Assembly: GCA_949825045.1 (NCBI GenBank) | Contig: OX463822.1 | Span: 35,528,703 to 35,592,702 of the forward strand | Direction: 5' to 3' | DNA from: Argyresthia goedartella | Taxonomy: Eukaryota > Arthropoda > Insecta > Lepidoptera > Argyresthiidae | Length of the DNA stretch: 64,000 bases | In this document: positions 22,697 through 32,207 of the stretch, one piece after another | How positions within the stretch are numbered: the first letter of the stretch is position 1 | Layout: each line of letters starts with the position of its first letter | Position numbers and translations under genes: made by a program | The notes under the pieces: generated by a model | Told to the model about the DNA's origin: nothing | The model's input: the letters and a program-made list of their open reading frames with translations, nothing else | The model's database searches: none

Positions 22697-22858
22697 TATT
22701 GGGGGCCGCGAATGGCAAACAAAATAGTTACCTGCTTAAAAAAATACACTTATAGTTATACAACTATTCATTTTACACCACTATTGAACGGAGTGTGACC
22801 ATACATTAATGCCCATGAAAAGAATATTTGAAATAACAGGACCTTAAAAAAAATATTA

Positions 22859-23137
22859 GAAGAGTGAATTTAGCTTAAACTAAAGTTAAATCAAAGTTGG
22901 GCACGTCTTAAGTAGGCACATACAGTTTAAATTATACTTATTTTTAGCAGTTTTAATACTAATATTCTGTACATAAACACTTTTATATTGGGCATTGGAA
23001 GAGTAAATTTAGCTTAAACTAAAGTTAAATCAAAGTTAGGCACGTCTTAAGTAGGCACATAAAGTTTAAATTATACTTATTATAAGTAGTTTTAATACTA
23101 ATATTCTGTACATAAATACTTTTATATTGGGCATTGC
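22859..23137 (-). repeat. 139-bp tandem duplication in BEL 3' region
   Basis: Two adjacent units of about 139 bp (22859-22997 and 22998-23137) differ at a handful of positions, such as TTTTTAGCAG versus TATAAGTAG. They lie between the polyprotein stop and the 3' LTR. No coding content. Confidence 0.9.
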
Positions 23138-23311
23138 CTCTAAGTCTAAGACAAAGACATAAAAAATATACTATCTATACCTATTATAGTATCTTATAAC
23201 TATCTCATTTATAACTTTACACTTAACTCTTTTTTATTTATTTTTTACGTTTATTTTTATACATTTTAGGTAAATACACATAGGAACACTAGATAAAGAT
23301 GACATATCTTA

Positions 23312-26300
23312 TCAGTTATCAATATCATTAATAGGAAATAGGCATATTTTAGTAATAGACCTTACATGTGCTTTTCTATTAGATGTCATTACTTCAAAAG
23401 CTCTGACTTTATTGTCAGCACCAGGGAACACTTTAGTGATGCGAGCCATGGGCCAAGTCAGAGGAGGAGTATTATTTTCTCGTAACAAAACCAAATCACC
23501 TACTTTTACATTAGGATAATCAGTTTTCCACTTTGGTCTGGATTGCAGAACATTAAGGTAGTGTTTGTGCCAGGACTTCCAAAAGGATTGCACCATTTTG
23601 TTAGTTACATTCCACAACCTGAGTTTTGTAATAGGGACCTCACTTAGGTCGTGTTGTGGGCATGAAAGAAGAGGCCTACCAGTTAAAAAATGTCCTGGAG
23701 TAAGGTATGCAAAATCTTCACAGTTGGAAGATAATGGTAATAGGGGTCTTGAGTTAAGAACCGCTTCGATTTGAGAGAGGACTGTATTTAATTCTTCATA
23801 CGTAAGTATGTTAGTACCAAGAACACGTTTCATGTGGTACTTTGTGCTTTTAACCGCCGCTTCCCATAAGCCACCAAACACAGGGGAGTATTTGGGTATG
23901 AAGTGAAAATTTATGTTGTGTTGTAAACTATAATTGTTTACCTGTGTTTGATGTTCTTGGGAGCGGAGTACTCTGTATAGATCAGCTAATTGGTTCCTAG
24001 CTCCTACAAAGGTACTTCCATTATCACAGAATATGTCGTGTGGGAGGTTTCTTCGTGAAATAAACCGCTTAAAGCAGGCTATGAAGGTAGGAGTGGTCAA
24101 GTCAGACGCCAGCTCAAGGTGTATTGCCTTGGTTGTGAAACATACAAAGACACATATGTAGCCTTTTGAGATTACAGATCTCCTAATTCTAGATTGTTTC
24201 ACGTTAATAGGACCTGCAAAGTCTAAACCTACACGTACAAACGGACTGGCCTGAGTAACTCTTTGAGTTGGCAGTGAACCCATAAGCTGTTTTGAGGCTT
24301 CAGCCTTTAATTTGAAGCAAGTTATGCATTTATGAATTACTTTCTTTACATGTCGCAGACCGTTAATCAACCAAAATTTACTGTTTAAGTTGGATAACAA
24401 AAGCTTGGGTCCAGCATGCAGTAGTCTGAGATGCTCATTGCGAATAATCATATCTGTTATTCTTGATAGTTTGGGTAAAATCACAGGATGTTTCTGTTTG
24501 TAAGACAGTTCAGAGTTGTGGAGACGGCCACCTACTCTTAGGACATCATTATCATCAAGAAATGGGTGTAAAGACTGCAATGGGTCTGACACATTTTGAT
24601 CATTTTTCAAAAGCGCAATTTCTTTGGAAAAGTGAGCGTTTTGCTCAGACTTTACAATCAATATTAAAGCACTTTCAAGTTCTTTGCAAGTCAAAAACTT
24701 GCACTGAATTCGTTTTGACCTGTCCTTGCAGTTATTATAAAATCTCATAATATAAGCTATGACCCTAGTCATTTTGTTTATATCAGAGTACCTTTCAAAT
24801 AAATCGGATGAGCCCCGATTATTGGCATCGGCAGTAGAACATGACAGAGATGTCTCTGCAGGTACTTCAATTACAGCTGCTTGCGCTGTCTTCTGCTCCG
24901 GCAATACGGTGGGTAGCTCAACTTTATCAAACTTATACTCACTATTACGTAGAAATGTGGGGCCGTTCCACCACATGTCGTTATGTGCGAGGTCTTCCGG
25001 AGATACGCCTCTGGTAATGCAGTCAGCTGGATTCTCTTGTGAAGGAGCGTAATGCCACGTGTAACCCATTGTCAGCTGAGTGATGACCTTCACACGATTC
25101 GCTACGTATGCTTGTAGCTGTGTTTGCTGACTCTCAATCCATGCAAGCACAATTTTTGAGTCAGAGAATAAATATGTGTTGTGTACAGCTATTTTGTTAG
25201 TGATGCAGTTTTGTACCTTAGTTATGAGTTTAGAAAGCAGTAGTGCAGCGTTCAGTTCCAGGCGTGGAATGGTGAGTGTTTTGTTAAGTGGGTTCACTCT
25301 TGATTTAGAGCAGAGTAAGTACATGCATGTTACGCCCGTGTCGTATATCACCCTTAAATATACGCAACAACCATATGCCAGAGAAGAAGCAGCGTCAGCG
25401 AAGCCAATTAGCTGTATAGCGACTGCGTTTGCAGTAGGTATGTTTCTTCGCAGTGATATTGGCAACATGTTGGCTAAGGTTTGTACAAACAACAACCACT
25501 CGTGTTGCAGATCATCTGTCAAGGGAGAATCCCAGTCTATCCCTGCAGACCACGTTTTCTGGATAAAACTTTTTGCAGTGATAATGATGGGTGTTATAAA
25601 CCCGGGAGGATCATAGAATTTTGAAATATAACTGAGAACTTCTCTTTTTGTTACTTTCTTTTGGCCAAAAGGCTCTGGGCATGAGATGATGAAGTTATCA
25701 TCTTTTACGTTGAATTGAATACCTAGTGTTTTCATATGTAAATCGTTGTTTTCTAAGTCGATATTATCGAAATGCAGTTCCTTTTTTGGGATATTGTCCA
25801 GAATTTCAGGAACATTTGATGACCATTTATGTGCTTGGAATCCCCCTTTTGAAAGAATTTTAATTAACTGCGCTTTTGCTTCAATGAGCTTGTTAACATC
25901 ATTTTCAGCATGCAGTATGTCGTCAACATAGGTTGAATTTTGCAATATTGCTGAAGCTAGAGGTAGTTCCTCTTTGAACCTAGTGGAAAGTTCATCCAGA
26001 CAACGTGTCGCAAGGAAACTGGAGCTTTTCAGACCGTATGTCACGGTATCCAGTCTGATGCACTTTATCTCAGTACTGGGACTCTCTCTCCACAGGATGT
26101 TCTGCAAAGAGGAATGTGAGGGGTTAAGTTTCACACATCGGAACATTTTCTTTAAATCTGTAGTAAACATATGCTCACCAAAGCGAAATAGCATGAGAAT
26201 TTCAAATAAATCGCGTTGAACTATCGGACCATTCAGCAGGATGTCATTAAGCGATATTTTCTTATTAGTCTTCATCGAACCATCAAAGACTGCCCTTAAT

Positions 26301-28480
26301 TTTGTTGTCACACTTTTCTCATTCAAGACCGCATGATGGGGGAGAAAATAGATAGGGTCGTTTTGAAAATCGTAATCCTGAATGTCTACATAGTGACCAT
26401 GGCCTAGTTCAATTATCTCATCAATGAATTTCTTGTATTGTTGAAACAATGTTTCATTCTTATGCAACTTTTTCTCTAAGTTAAGGAATCTATTGAGAGC
26501 AAGGTTGAAGGAATCACCTAGATAGTCATTGACTTGCTCTAGAGGGACCTTTAGTGGTAAGTCCACCTGAAACTGGTTGTTTTTTGACTTAACAGTGGAT
26601 TTGAAGATTTCCTCACATTGCTCAGTTTCAGATGATTTTTCACAAAAAATCTGTGGCACCTCTTCGGTTTTCCAAAACTGTTGCAAGGTGTCTTTGATGT
26701 CCGAGTTGCAGGTATTACATAGTAAGGTTACCTGATTTGATAGATGAGTAGTTAAAGCAGGTATTGCACCTCCTACCACATAACCAAATCGCGTGTTGAT
26801 TAAGCACGGGGCAGCAGCAGAAGTAGTGGCAGTTTGTCCATCACTTTTAAGCAGCTGAAGTGGTTGGGTCGGCAGGAGCACCTGGAAAAACACATCACAT
26901 CCCATCAGCATATCAATTTCGCTCGGATTGTTATAGTTTACATCTGCCAATTGAATTCGAGATGGGATTTCAAATTGCTCGAATTTCTGTTGAGGGAGTT
27001 TGCACGTTATTTGCTCAACTACATTGCAATTGACAGTTAGCTTGAAAAGTTGAGCGAGAGAATGTACTTCAAGCGGAACACTGTACTTTATTTTGTTATT
27101 CACTTTGGTTATTCCAATCACATTCATATTCGTCTCTTTTGGTTGAATGCCCAACCTTTTAATCACTTTTGTAGTGACAAATGACACCTGTGATCCAGTA
27201 TCAAGCAGGGCTTTGATATGTAAAACCTTCCCATCAGGACTTACTAGCCTTATATTCGCTGTTGGGAGCAAAGTCTGGTTATTACACATGTTATTTGTAA
27301 GCAAAACCACTGGGGACTCACTCTCTTCTGTATGGAGAAGAGTATGGTGTGAATTTCTTTTGCAGGTATTACACCTGAAGTGGAACCGGCATTTTCCGGA
27401 GTGGAAATTGAGGCATCGGTTGCACAGTTTGTTTTCTTTTATGTATGTGACTCTTTCAGCTACTGGTATCAACTTGAATTTGGGGCAATTATACAGTCTG
27501 TGTGAAGATTTTGTGCAATACTTACATGATGATGGCAGTCTGTCTGGATTATCCTGCTTAGTGGTTATGTTGACAGCAGCGGTGGGCATTTTGCTTCTGT
27601 AGTTGTTTGGTGTCTGTTGGCCATTGGCATCAACATTCTCCTGTGCCAGAGCTCTGCGCTCCAGAAACTCCAGAAAGTCTTTTACCTTGGGCTTTTGTTT
27701 GACGTCACGGTCCATTTGATATGCCTTTAATGTGTAGGAATCTAATTTGCGGGAGAGAATGCAGATTAGTAATGGATCCCAAGTGTCAACCGTAGAATCC
27801 AAATTCCTTATTGCAGCAATATTCTGTTTGACATTTGACACAAAGCTTCTCAGTGATTGCGCAGAACTTTTTATAGGATTTATGTCCAGAAGTTGCATGA
27901 CATGATCATTTACAATGAGCCCAGAATTCTCATACCTATCTTTGATAATTTCAATCGCTTCTGAATAACTTTCCTCAGAGATAGGGAGGTTCTTGATCAA
28001 ATCAAGAGGTTCGTTCTTCAAAAAATTGCGAAGGTAGTACAGCTTTTGCACATTATCTAGACTGCTGTTATTATGGATCACAGAGTGGAATATATTCATA
28101 AATTGGAGAAAGTCACTGTATTTACCTGTGAACGGTGGAATTTCTATGCTTGGCAGTTTCGTTCGTGCCATGGGGGGATTTGCCGTCGGCGTCGATGTTT
28201 GCGGCGTTGTTTTCCTAAGGGCTTCGTCAATTTTCGCAAGCGTGGAGAAGTAAAACTCCTCAGCTTCCGAGACATCTTCAGTATCATTTTGGTTTAGAAC
28301 TAAGATCTCCACGTTTTTGATTTCGTATTGTTTGTATGTTTCTACTAATTTAGACCTTTTGCCCTCCAATAAAGCGACACTACTGTTTTGGAAAACTTCT
28401 GTTGCGACGAAATTATGCAAGCGTGTAAGGCCTGCTTTTAAATAGCCCCTGGCACAAACAAGCTCCTTTAGATCAGGCAT
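23312..28480 (-). CDS. BEL/Pao gag-pol polyprotein, intact
   Basis: 1,722 codons from the ATG at 28480 (an upstream GTG at 28486 is in frame but not needed). N-terminal Gag of the DUF1759 type is at about residues 110-280. Zinc-knuckle region at about 320-385 (CKYCTKSSHRLYNC is a full C-X2-C-X4-H-X4-C, then CNRC and CNTC motifs). Aspartic protease A17-type with LLDTGSQVSF near 428. RT has a YVDD box near 852, RNase H starts near 1025 (FADAASSLAYG), and the integrase zinc-binding module is at about 1350-1385. Integrase catalytic residues are in LDFAGP (about 1424), FCDNGSTF (about 1485) and WEAAVKSTK (about 1539), followed by a C-terminal DUF5641-like module. All key residues are present and there are no stops. 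The protein would build the particle, process itself, copy the RNA and integrate the DNA. Confidence 0.97.
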   Translation of the reverse strand: MPDLKELVCARGYLKAGLTRLHNFVATEVFQNSSVALLEGKRSKLVETYKQYEIKNVEILVLNQNDTEDVSEAEEFYFSTLAKIDEALRKTTPQTSTPTANPPMARTKLPSIEIPPFTGKYSDFLQFMNIFHSVIHNNSSLDNVQKLYYLRNFLKNEPLDLIKNLPISEESYSEAIEIIKDRYENSGLIVNDHVMQLLDINPIKSSAQSLRSFVSNVKQNIAAIRNLDSTVDTWDPLLICILSRKLDSYTLKAYQMDRDVKQKPKVKDFLEFLERRALAQENVDANGQQTPNNYRSKMPTAAVNITTKQDNPDRLPSSCKYCTKSSHRLYNCPKFKLIPVAERVTYIKENKLCNRCLNFHSGKCRFHFRCNTCKRNSHHTLLHTEESESPVVLLTNNMCNNQTLLPTANIRLVSPDGKVLHIKALLDTGSQVSFVTTKVIKRLGIQPKETNMNVIGITKVNNKIKYSVPLEVHSLAQLFKLTVNCNVVEQITCKLPQQKFEQFEIPSRIQLADVNYNNPSEIDMLMGCDVFFQVLLPTQPLQLLKSDGQTATTSAAAPCLINTRFGYVVGGAIPALTTHLSNQVTLLCNTCNSDIKDTLQQFWKTEEVPQIFCEKSSETEQCEEIFKSTVKSKNNQFQVDLPLKVPLEQVNDYLGDSFNLALNRFLNLEKKLHKNETLFQQYKKFIDEIIELGHGHYVDIQDYDFQNDPIYFLPHHAVLNEKSVTTKLRAVFDGSMKTNKKISLNDILLNGPIVQRDLFEILMLFRFGEHMFTTDLKKMFRCVKLNPSHSSLQNILWRESPSTEIKCIRLDTVTYGLKSSSFLATRCLDELSTRFKEELPLASAILQNSTYVDDILHAENDVNKLIEAKAQLIKILSKGGFQAHKWSSNVPEILDNIPKKELHFDNIDLENNDLHMKTLGIQFNVKDDNFIISCPEPFGQKKVTKREVLSYISKFYDPPGFITPIIITAKSFIQKTWSAGIDWDSPLTDDLQHEWLLFVQTLANMLPISLRRNIPTANAVAIQLIGFADAASSLAYGCCVYLRVIYDTGVTCMYLLCSKSRVNPLNKTLTIPRLELNAALLLSKLITKVQNCITNKIAVHNTYLFSDSKIVLAWIESQQTQLQAYVANRVKVITQLTMGYTWHYAPSQENPADCITRGVSPEDLAHNDMWWNGPTFLRNSEYKFDKVELPTVLPEQKTAQAAVIEVPAETSLSCSTADANNRGSSDLFERYSDINKMTRVIAYIMRFYNNCKDRSKRIQCKFLTCKELESALILIVKSEQNAHFSKEIALLKNDQNVSDPLQSLHPFLDDNDVLRVGGRLHNSELSYKQKHPVILPKLSRITDMIIRNEHLRLLHAGPKLLLSNLNSKFWLINGLRHVKKVIHKCITCFKLKAEASKQLMGSLPTQRVTQASPFVRVGLDFAGPINVKQSRIRRSVISKGYICVFVCFTTKAIHLELASDLTTPTFIACFKRFISRRNLPHDIFCDNGSTFVGARNQLADLYRVLRSQEHQTQVNNYSLQHNINFHFIPKYSPVFGGLWEAAVKSTKYHMKRVLGTNILTYEELNTVLSQIEAVLNSRPLLPLSSNCEDFAYLTPGHFLTGRPLLSCPQHDLSEVPITKLRLWNVTNKMVQSFWKSWHKHYLNVLQSRPKWKTDYPNVKVGDLVLLRENNTPPLTWPMARITKVFPGADNKVRAFEVMTSNRKAHVRSITKICLFPINDIDN

Positions 28481-28486
28481 TTTCAC

Positions 28487-29372
28487 TTACAATATTTACA
28501 CTTATTTAGTATTGCAATTACTAATGCCGATAAAACAAATCAACTAAAAATCACTGTAGCTAAATATCTCCAAACTAAACTTTTGTTGACAACAACTTTT
28601 TTAGAAAATAAAATGGCGTATACAGATTACAGAGACGGAATGAATAGCATCGGTGGTCGGCTGGCTGGGGCGGTAGGCGATGTTCGGCGGCGCTCGGGTC
28701 GACTCGGGCGTGCTCGGGTAGCTTCTAGGCTGCAACTCCTCCCGATTGGCTGGCTGTTACATGAAGCTTGCGTTGAACGTAGTGCGAGGTCCGGCAGGCG
28801 ACATGAGTGCGAGAAAGACACCAACAGCTCTCCGTCCTACTTACGCCACTCGTGCAGTGCTGCCAACTGTGCCACATACGAACGTTTGCGAAGATAGATA
28901 CTATCTGGTTTTTTCTTGCAAATTCTCTTGATATCAAAAAATGGCGGGTATCGGCGGAAACTGATGATGATATTGCAATTTTTCTGTGAAATGTTTTCTT
29001 GTGTGCTTTAAACTGCTTGAAACTGATGAATTTGTATGGATTTGCTGTCTTGAATGGTAGGTGCGTGCAGAGAATTGATGAGATAATCATAAATTTGCTC
29101 GGATTCTCGCAGATACTTCGATAATTTGCTGGGGTAGCTTCGTGAAGATCTGACAACCTCAGTAAGAATGATGACTGTAAGGTTGTTCGCCAAGGATTAT
29201 CTCTTGATTGAAAAGAAGTTTGTTCAGTCTTCAGAGTTGGTGTATAGCGTGAGTGGAGTGTGCATAAAGTACCTCTTGCTGGAATCCAATATGGCGGGAA
29301 CCAGGGAAATTGCACTCACTATCTTCGCCAAAATTTCACTTGCTAGGCCACTTTTTGCGCTGATTACATCAT
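28487..29372 (-). other. BEL 5' leader
   Basis: About 890 bp of untranslated leader between the primer site and the polyprotein. It contains three ATGGCG motifs on the plus strand (28614, 28941, 29290), two of them part of ATGGCGGG. It also holds a GC-rich stretch (28650-28830) where no frame has recognisable homology. I do not call any of the short frames here. Confidence 0.7.
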
Positions 29373-29390
29373 ATCCGGCTCGGAGGACCA
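29373..29390 (-). promoter_or_regulatory. Primer binding site, tRNA-Tyr-like
   Basis: On the coding strand the 18 bases after the 5' LTR read TGGTCCTCCGAGCCGGAT. The plus strand, ATCCGGCTCGGAGGACCA, looks like the 3' end of a tRNA including CCA. From memory it fits tRNA-Tyr, with one possible difference in the acceptor stem. There is no gap between LTR and site. Confidence 0.75.
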
Positions 29391-29570
29391 TGTTATGCGG
29401 GAGCCTAGGGTTTTGGTAGACTTGAAACACTTGTTTTCTGCTAATTATGAATTTATTCCGTGCAAGCACACACTACATGTTGGAGTTGAAGTTCAAGTAA
29501 AAAAGGGAAACGGAAACCACACAATTAAAAGGTAATAAAAAACTTAACATAATGTTGCCAGTTGCCAACA
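29391..29570 (-). repeat. BEL/Pao 5' LTR
   Basis: 180 bp with TG...CA ends, promoter-side LTR for the minus-strand element. A primer binding site abuts it at 29390. Read on the minus strand it starts TGTTGGCAACTGGCAAC. Short for a BEL LTR. Confidence 0.95.
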
Positions 29571-29588
29571 ACATGATCGTTCTTCCAT
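29571..29588 (-). CDS. LINE ORF1, first six codons (5' of BEL insertion)
   Basis: On the minus strand ATG at 29588 opens MEERSC. The last five bases (ACATG on plus, 29571-29575) are the BEL target duplication, and the frame continues at 22511 on the other side of the element. In the alternative frame, reading through the LTR gives an unrelated tail. This junction is deduced from the duplicated ACATG and frame continuity. Confidence 0.85.
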
Positions 29589-29655
29589 ACTGTTAGATAG
29601 TTGGCCAGGGGGGGAGCATTCATAGCGGGTATTGCCAGATGGTTTGCAGATGCCA

Positions 29656-29794
29656 GTATTGTTATTATGTATCTAGTTCTCCCCGTGTTTAGTGTGACTG
29701 TAACTAGTGCTCCCAGTGTCAAGTGTCATTATTCTGTGTCTAGTACATGAGTCGTGCCCTAAAGTTAATAAACTGTGTTATAACTAAACTGTTG
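29656..29794 (+). repeat. Block X copy B, part 2
   Basis: Matches 1080-1218 of copy A, including the ACATGAGTCGTGCCC and AATAAACTGTGTTA segments. It lies between the LINE (ending 29655) and the ORF1-only element (starting 29795). Confidence 0.92.
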
Positions 29795-31218
29795 ACCGGC
29801 ACGAACGGTCGCTTCCTAGCAGCGTCCGTGACGATGCCCCGGAAATTAGCGACTACCTAGTTTCGCAATATTAATACCATGGCTGTACCAGCCAAGCGCG
29901 CAGACACAATCTTGGTGAACGAGCTGCTCGCCTTCGTCCAACAGAAGCTGGACGTGATGGACGAGCTCTCGCTGGAGCAGATCTGCTCGACCAGCTTCAA
30001 GGAGGCTGAGATCGCTGCCGCCAAGAAAGTGCTGCAGGAAACCGCCGTCACCACCGTGCGCCTCGTCGGGCGGAGGGGTGCTGCGAACGGGAAGAAGGAT
30101 CTCCAGGACATCTTCCGGGTGTTCAAGGAGACCGAACCCGATGATGTCCCGACCTACGTGGCCCGCGACCTCAACAAGCTGCCGCCGGTGACATTCGACC
30201 ACGTCGATATCACCCGGCTGCTGAAGGATATCGTGCGGCTCCAGGGTGACGTCACGGAAATTCGAAGCAAGTTGGAGGCTTCGGAGGGCATCTGCGCTGA
30301 CCTCAAACGTGAGTTGTCAGTATGGCGTCAGGCTCATACCTCGCTGCCGACGCAGCGAATAGCTGACGCGCGTGCCGACAACGCGACGGTCAGCAAAAAC
30401 GCCCAACAAGCGACTGACCTAGTTACGCGGGTTGCTAAGCCCGCGTCGACGAATACCGCACCGCCTCGTGACGTCACGAAGCCAATTCGACCAGCACCTG
30501 ATGCGGTCTCTTCTGGTCCATCCAAAACACCGGAACCCCAGAAGGACACGTATGCTGCTGTGTCCCGCCGTGCCCGCCGCCGCCGTTCGCGCCCCGCAGC
30601 GCCCACCGCCGAACAACAGAAGCTGCAGGCTGCGCCGCGCGCGCCGCTGGCCAGACCCGCCCGCGGCCCGCCGAATGCGACCGTTGATGGAGACGGATTT
30701 ATCCTGGTCCACAACAGGAAACGCCGCTCCAGACGCAGCCGCAATCAGCGTGGCACCGCCCCCGCCGCCGAGTGCAGCCTCAAAGCTGCCGCTCCCACGA
30801 CGCAGATATACCTTTCCAGGCTCGACGTGAATATGATCAAAGAGGACATTGAGCGTCACATTCAGGAAAGGGTAAAGAAAGTCCAGGTTCCGCCTTGCAG
30901 TCAGAAGACGATTACGCTGCAGATAAGTCCTTTAGAGTCAGAAAGACCAAAGGACTTCCTGTCGTTTAAACTTCGGGTGCCGGCCGAACTCAAGAAGATG
31001 TTCCTGGCCAAGGACTACTGGCCGGAAGGCATCGTATACAGACGCTATAGGGAGGCGAGACCGACGAGGAAGAAAATCCCTAGCTAGGTTTAAGTTAAGT
31101 TAAAGTAAGTTAGATTAGGTTCATAAAATGTTATATATCTCTAGTTTTTAAGGTATTTGTCAATATGGGTTTTTATACCTGAAATAAAAAGATTTATTAT
31201 TATTATTATTATTATTAT
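29795..31218 (+). mobile_element. ORF1-only LINE-like element (HAL1-like)
   Basis: 1.42-kb insertion in Block X, comparable to half-LINEs: a short 5' UTR (84 bp), one intact ORF of 402 codons and a 3' UTR ending in a TTA-repeat tail (31195-31218). No endonuclease or RT. Copies A (GTTGCCTCCAATGC, about 1215-1233) and D (50824-50836) show the uninterrupted site. About five target bases (CCTCC) appear lost on insertion, and no target duplication is visible. GC content is clearly higher than in the surroundings. Confidence 0.8.
29879..31087 (+). CDS. LINE-type ORF1 protein, intact
   Basis: 402 codons starting MAVPAKRADT. The N-terminal region (about residues 1-110) is predicted helical. A coiled-coil stretch follows (LLKDIVRLQGDVTEIRSKLE, about 118-150). 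A basic, proline- and arginine-rich middle is at about 220-290 (RRARRRRSRP, RKRRSRRSRNQRG). The C-terminal domain begins near TTQIYLSRLDVN and ends in VYRRYREARPTRKK. From memory this protein type is common in lepidopteran genomes, usually as LINE ORF1 and sometimes misannotated as host genes. The layout fits a nucleic-acid-binding chaperone of the CR1-like ORF1 kind. No zinc knuckle is seen. The intact frame with no RT attached is the odd feature. Confidence 0.88.
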   Translation: MAVPAKRADTILVNELLAFVQQKLDVMDELSLEQICSTSFKEAEIAAAKKVLQETAVTTVRLVGRRGAANGKKDLQDIFRVFKETEPDDVPTYVARDLNKLPPVTFDHVDITRLLKDIVRLQGDVTEIRSKLEASEGICADLKRELSVWRQAHTSLPTQRIADARADNATVSKNAQQATDLVTRVAKPASTNTAPPRDVTKPIRPAPDAVSSGPSKTPEPQKDTYAAVSRRARRRRSRPAAPTAEQQKLQAAPRAPLARPARGPPNATVDGDGFILVHNRKRRSRRSRNQRGTAPAAECSLKAAAPTTQIYLSRLDVNMIKEDIERHIQERVKKVQVPPCSQKTITLQISPLESERPKDFLSFKLRVPAELKKMFLAKDYWPEGIVYRRYREARPTRKKIPS

Positions 31219-31316
31219 AATGCTCGAGTACCCATCACACCCACCCTCGGGACGCCCTCAGCCATCGGTCCTGACCCTTCTGCGACATATATATATATAT
31301 ATATATGTCGCAGAAG

Positions 31317-31347
<31 letters not shown>

Positions 31348-31657
31348 CATTATATACTTATATAAACATAAATATGTAAATGTAATAGAATGAACGTATA
31401 AAAAATATATAAATAAATGTATTAAAAAAAACTACTACTACTGGTCCGTTTCTTTTTGCCTCACTACTAAAACACATACTGTAACAACAAAAGGATCTTT
31501 TTGGGATAATCTATTATTGGCTATGTAATTGGTGTTAATTTAAAGGATTATCTGTTTTGTCACATCACCAAATTAACTGTTGATTGCCTAAATAAATAAA
31601 TAAATAAGTATGGTTAATTTTTATTTTTTTATTAATATTAAATCGCTTTCATATCTA
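31219..31657 (+). repeat. Block X copy B, part 3
   Basis: Matches 1229-1654 of copy A and the reverse of 50410-50825 in copy D. Contains the TA palindrome at 31278-31316 (stem CTTCTGCGAC...GTCGCAGAAG) followed by a longer TA tract, then AT-rich sequence. Ends at the mariner target TA. Confidence 0.9.
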
Positions 31658-32207
31658 TACATAGTCAGGTCATAAGTTCTGTCACATGTGCAATATGAAA
31701 TAATTTAGACATGTTTATTATTTATGTAAACATTTATATAGCAAAATAAACTTAATAAAACATAGATTCTTATGGTAATAAAGTTTATTCAAAATGACCC
31801 CCAAGATTTTGAATACAGGCCTTTATTCTGCGCGGCCAGTCGTCTATCGCAGCACGAACGAGGTCCATGTCAATATCGGCGGCTGCCTTAATCAAGGATG
31901 CCTTGAGTGACTCCAAATCAGGATGAGGCTTTGAGCAGGCCTTTTCCTCCAAGTGTTGCCATATCTTGTAATCTAACGGACTCAAATCTGGACTGGAGGA
32001 GGGCCAGTCTTCGTGCCGGATGAAGTCGATTTCACGCGCCGCCAGCCAGTCTTGTGTGCTTTTCGCTCTATGAGCTGGCGCAGAATCTTGTTGGAATACC
32101 CAGTGCCTGTTATTAAACATGGTATGAGAAACAGGTTCCACAAGGTTCTTGAGGACTGTATTTTGATACACAACTGCATTCGTTTTTACGCCTTTCTCAC
32201 AAAAATG

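Larger units (their letters stand above)
22517..29570 (-). mobile_element. Complete BEL/Pao LTR retrotransposon
   Basis: 7,054-bp element on the minus strand with 180-bp LTRs at both ends (22517-22696 and 29391-29570), TG...CA termini, and a 5-bp target duplication ACATG (22512-22516 and 29571-29575). By eye the two LTRs are identical over all 180 positions. The primer site follows the 5' LTR directly, and a single uninterrupted gag-pol frame spans 28480-23312. All signs point to a recent and possibly still competent insertion. It lies inside LINE ORF1. Confidence 0.96.
18252..29655 (-). mobile_element. CR1/Jockey-like LINE, near full length, split by BEL/Pao
   Basis: Minus-strand LINE with a short 5' UTR (29655-29589), ORF1, ORF2 and a 3' UTR. 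It ends in a heptamer tail (ATTCATA repeats, 18252-18277). Block X flanks join precisely around it: copies A and D continue without interruption across this site. No target duplication is evident. A BEL/Pao element (22517-29570) sits inside ORF1, six codons after the start. The LINE without the BEL is about 4.3 kb. Confidence 0.9.

Noticed and set aside
29224..29469. 81-aa minus-strand frame starting with the same residues as at 22595
   Set aside because: It is the other BEL LTR read into the leader. No independent gene.
30334..30859. Arginine- and alanine-rich frames overlapping the 402-aa ORF1
   Set aside because: Shadow frames of GC-rich coding sequence, with no domain of their own.
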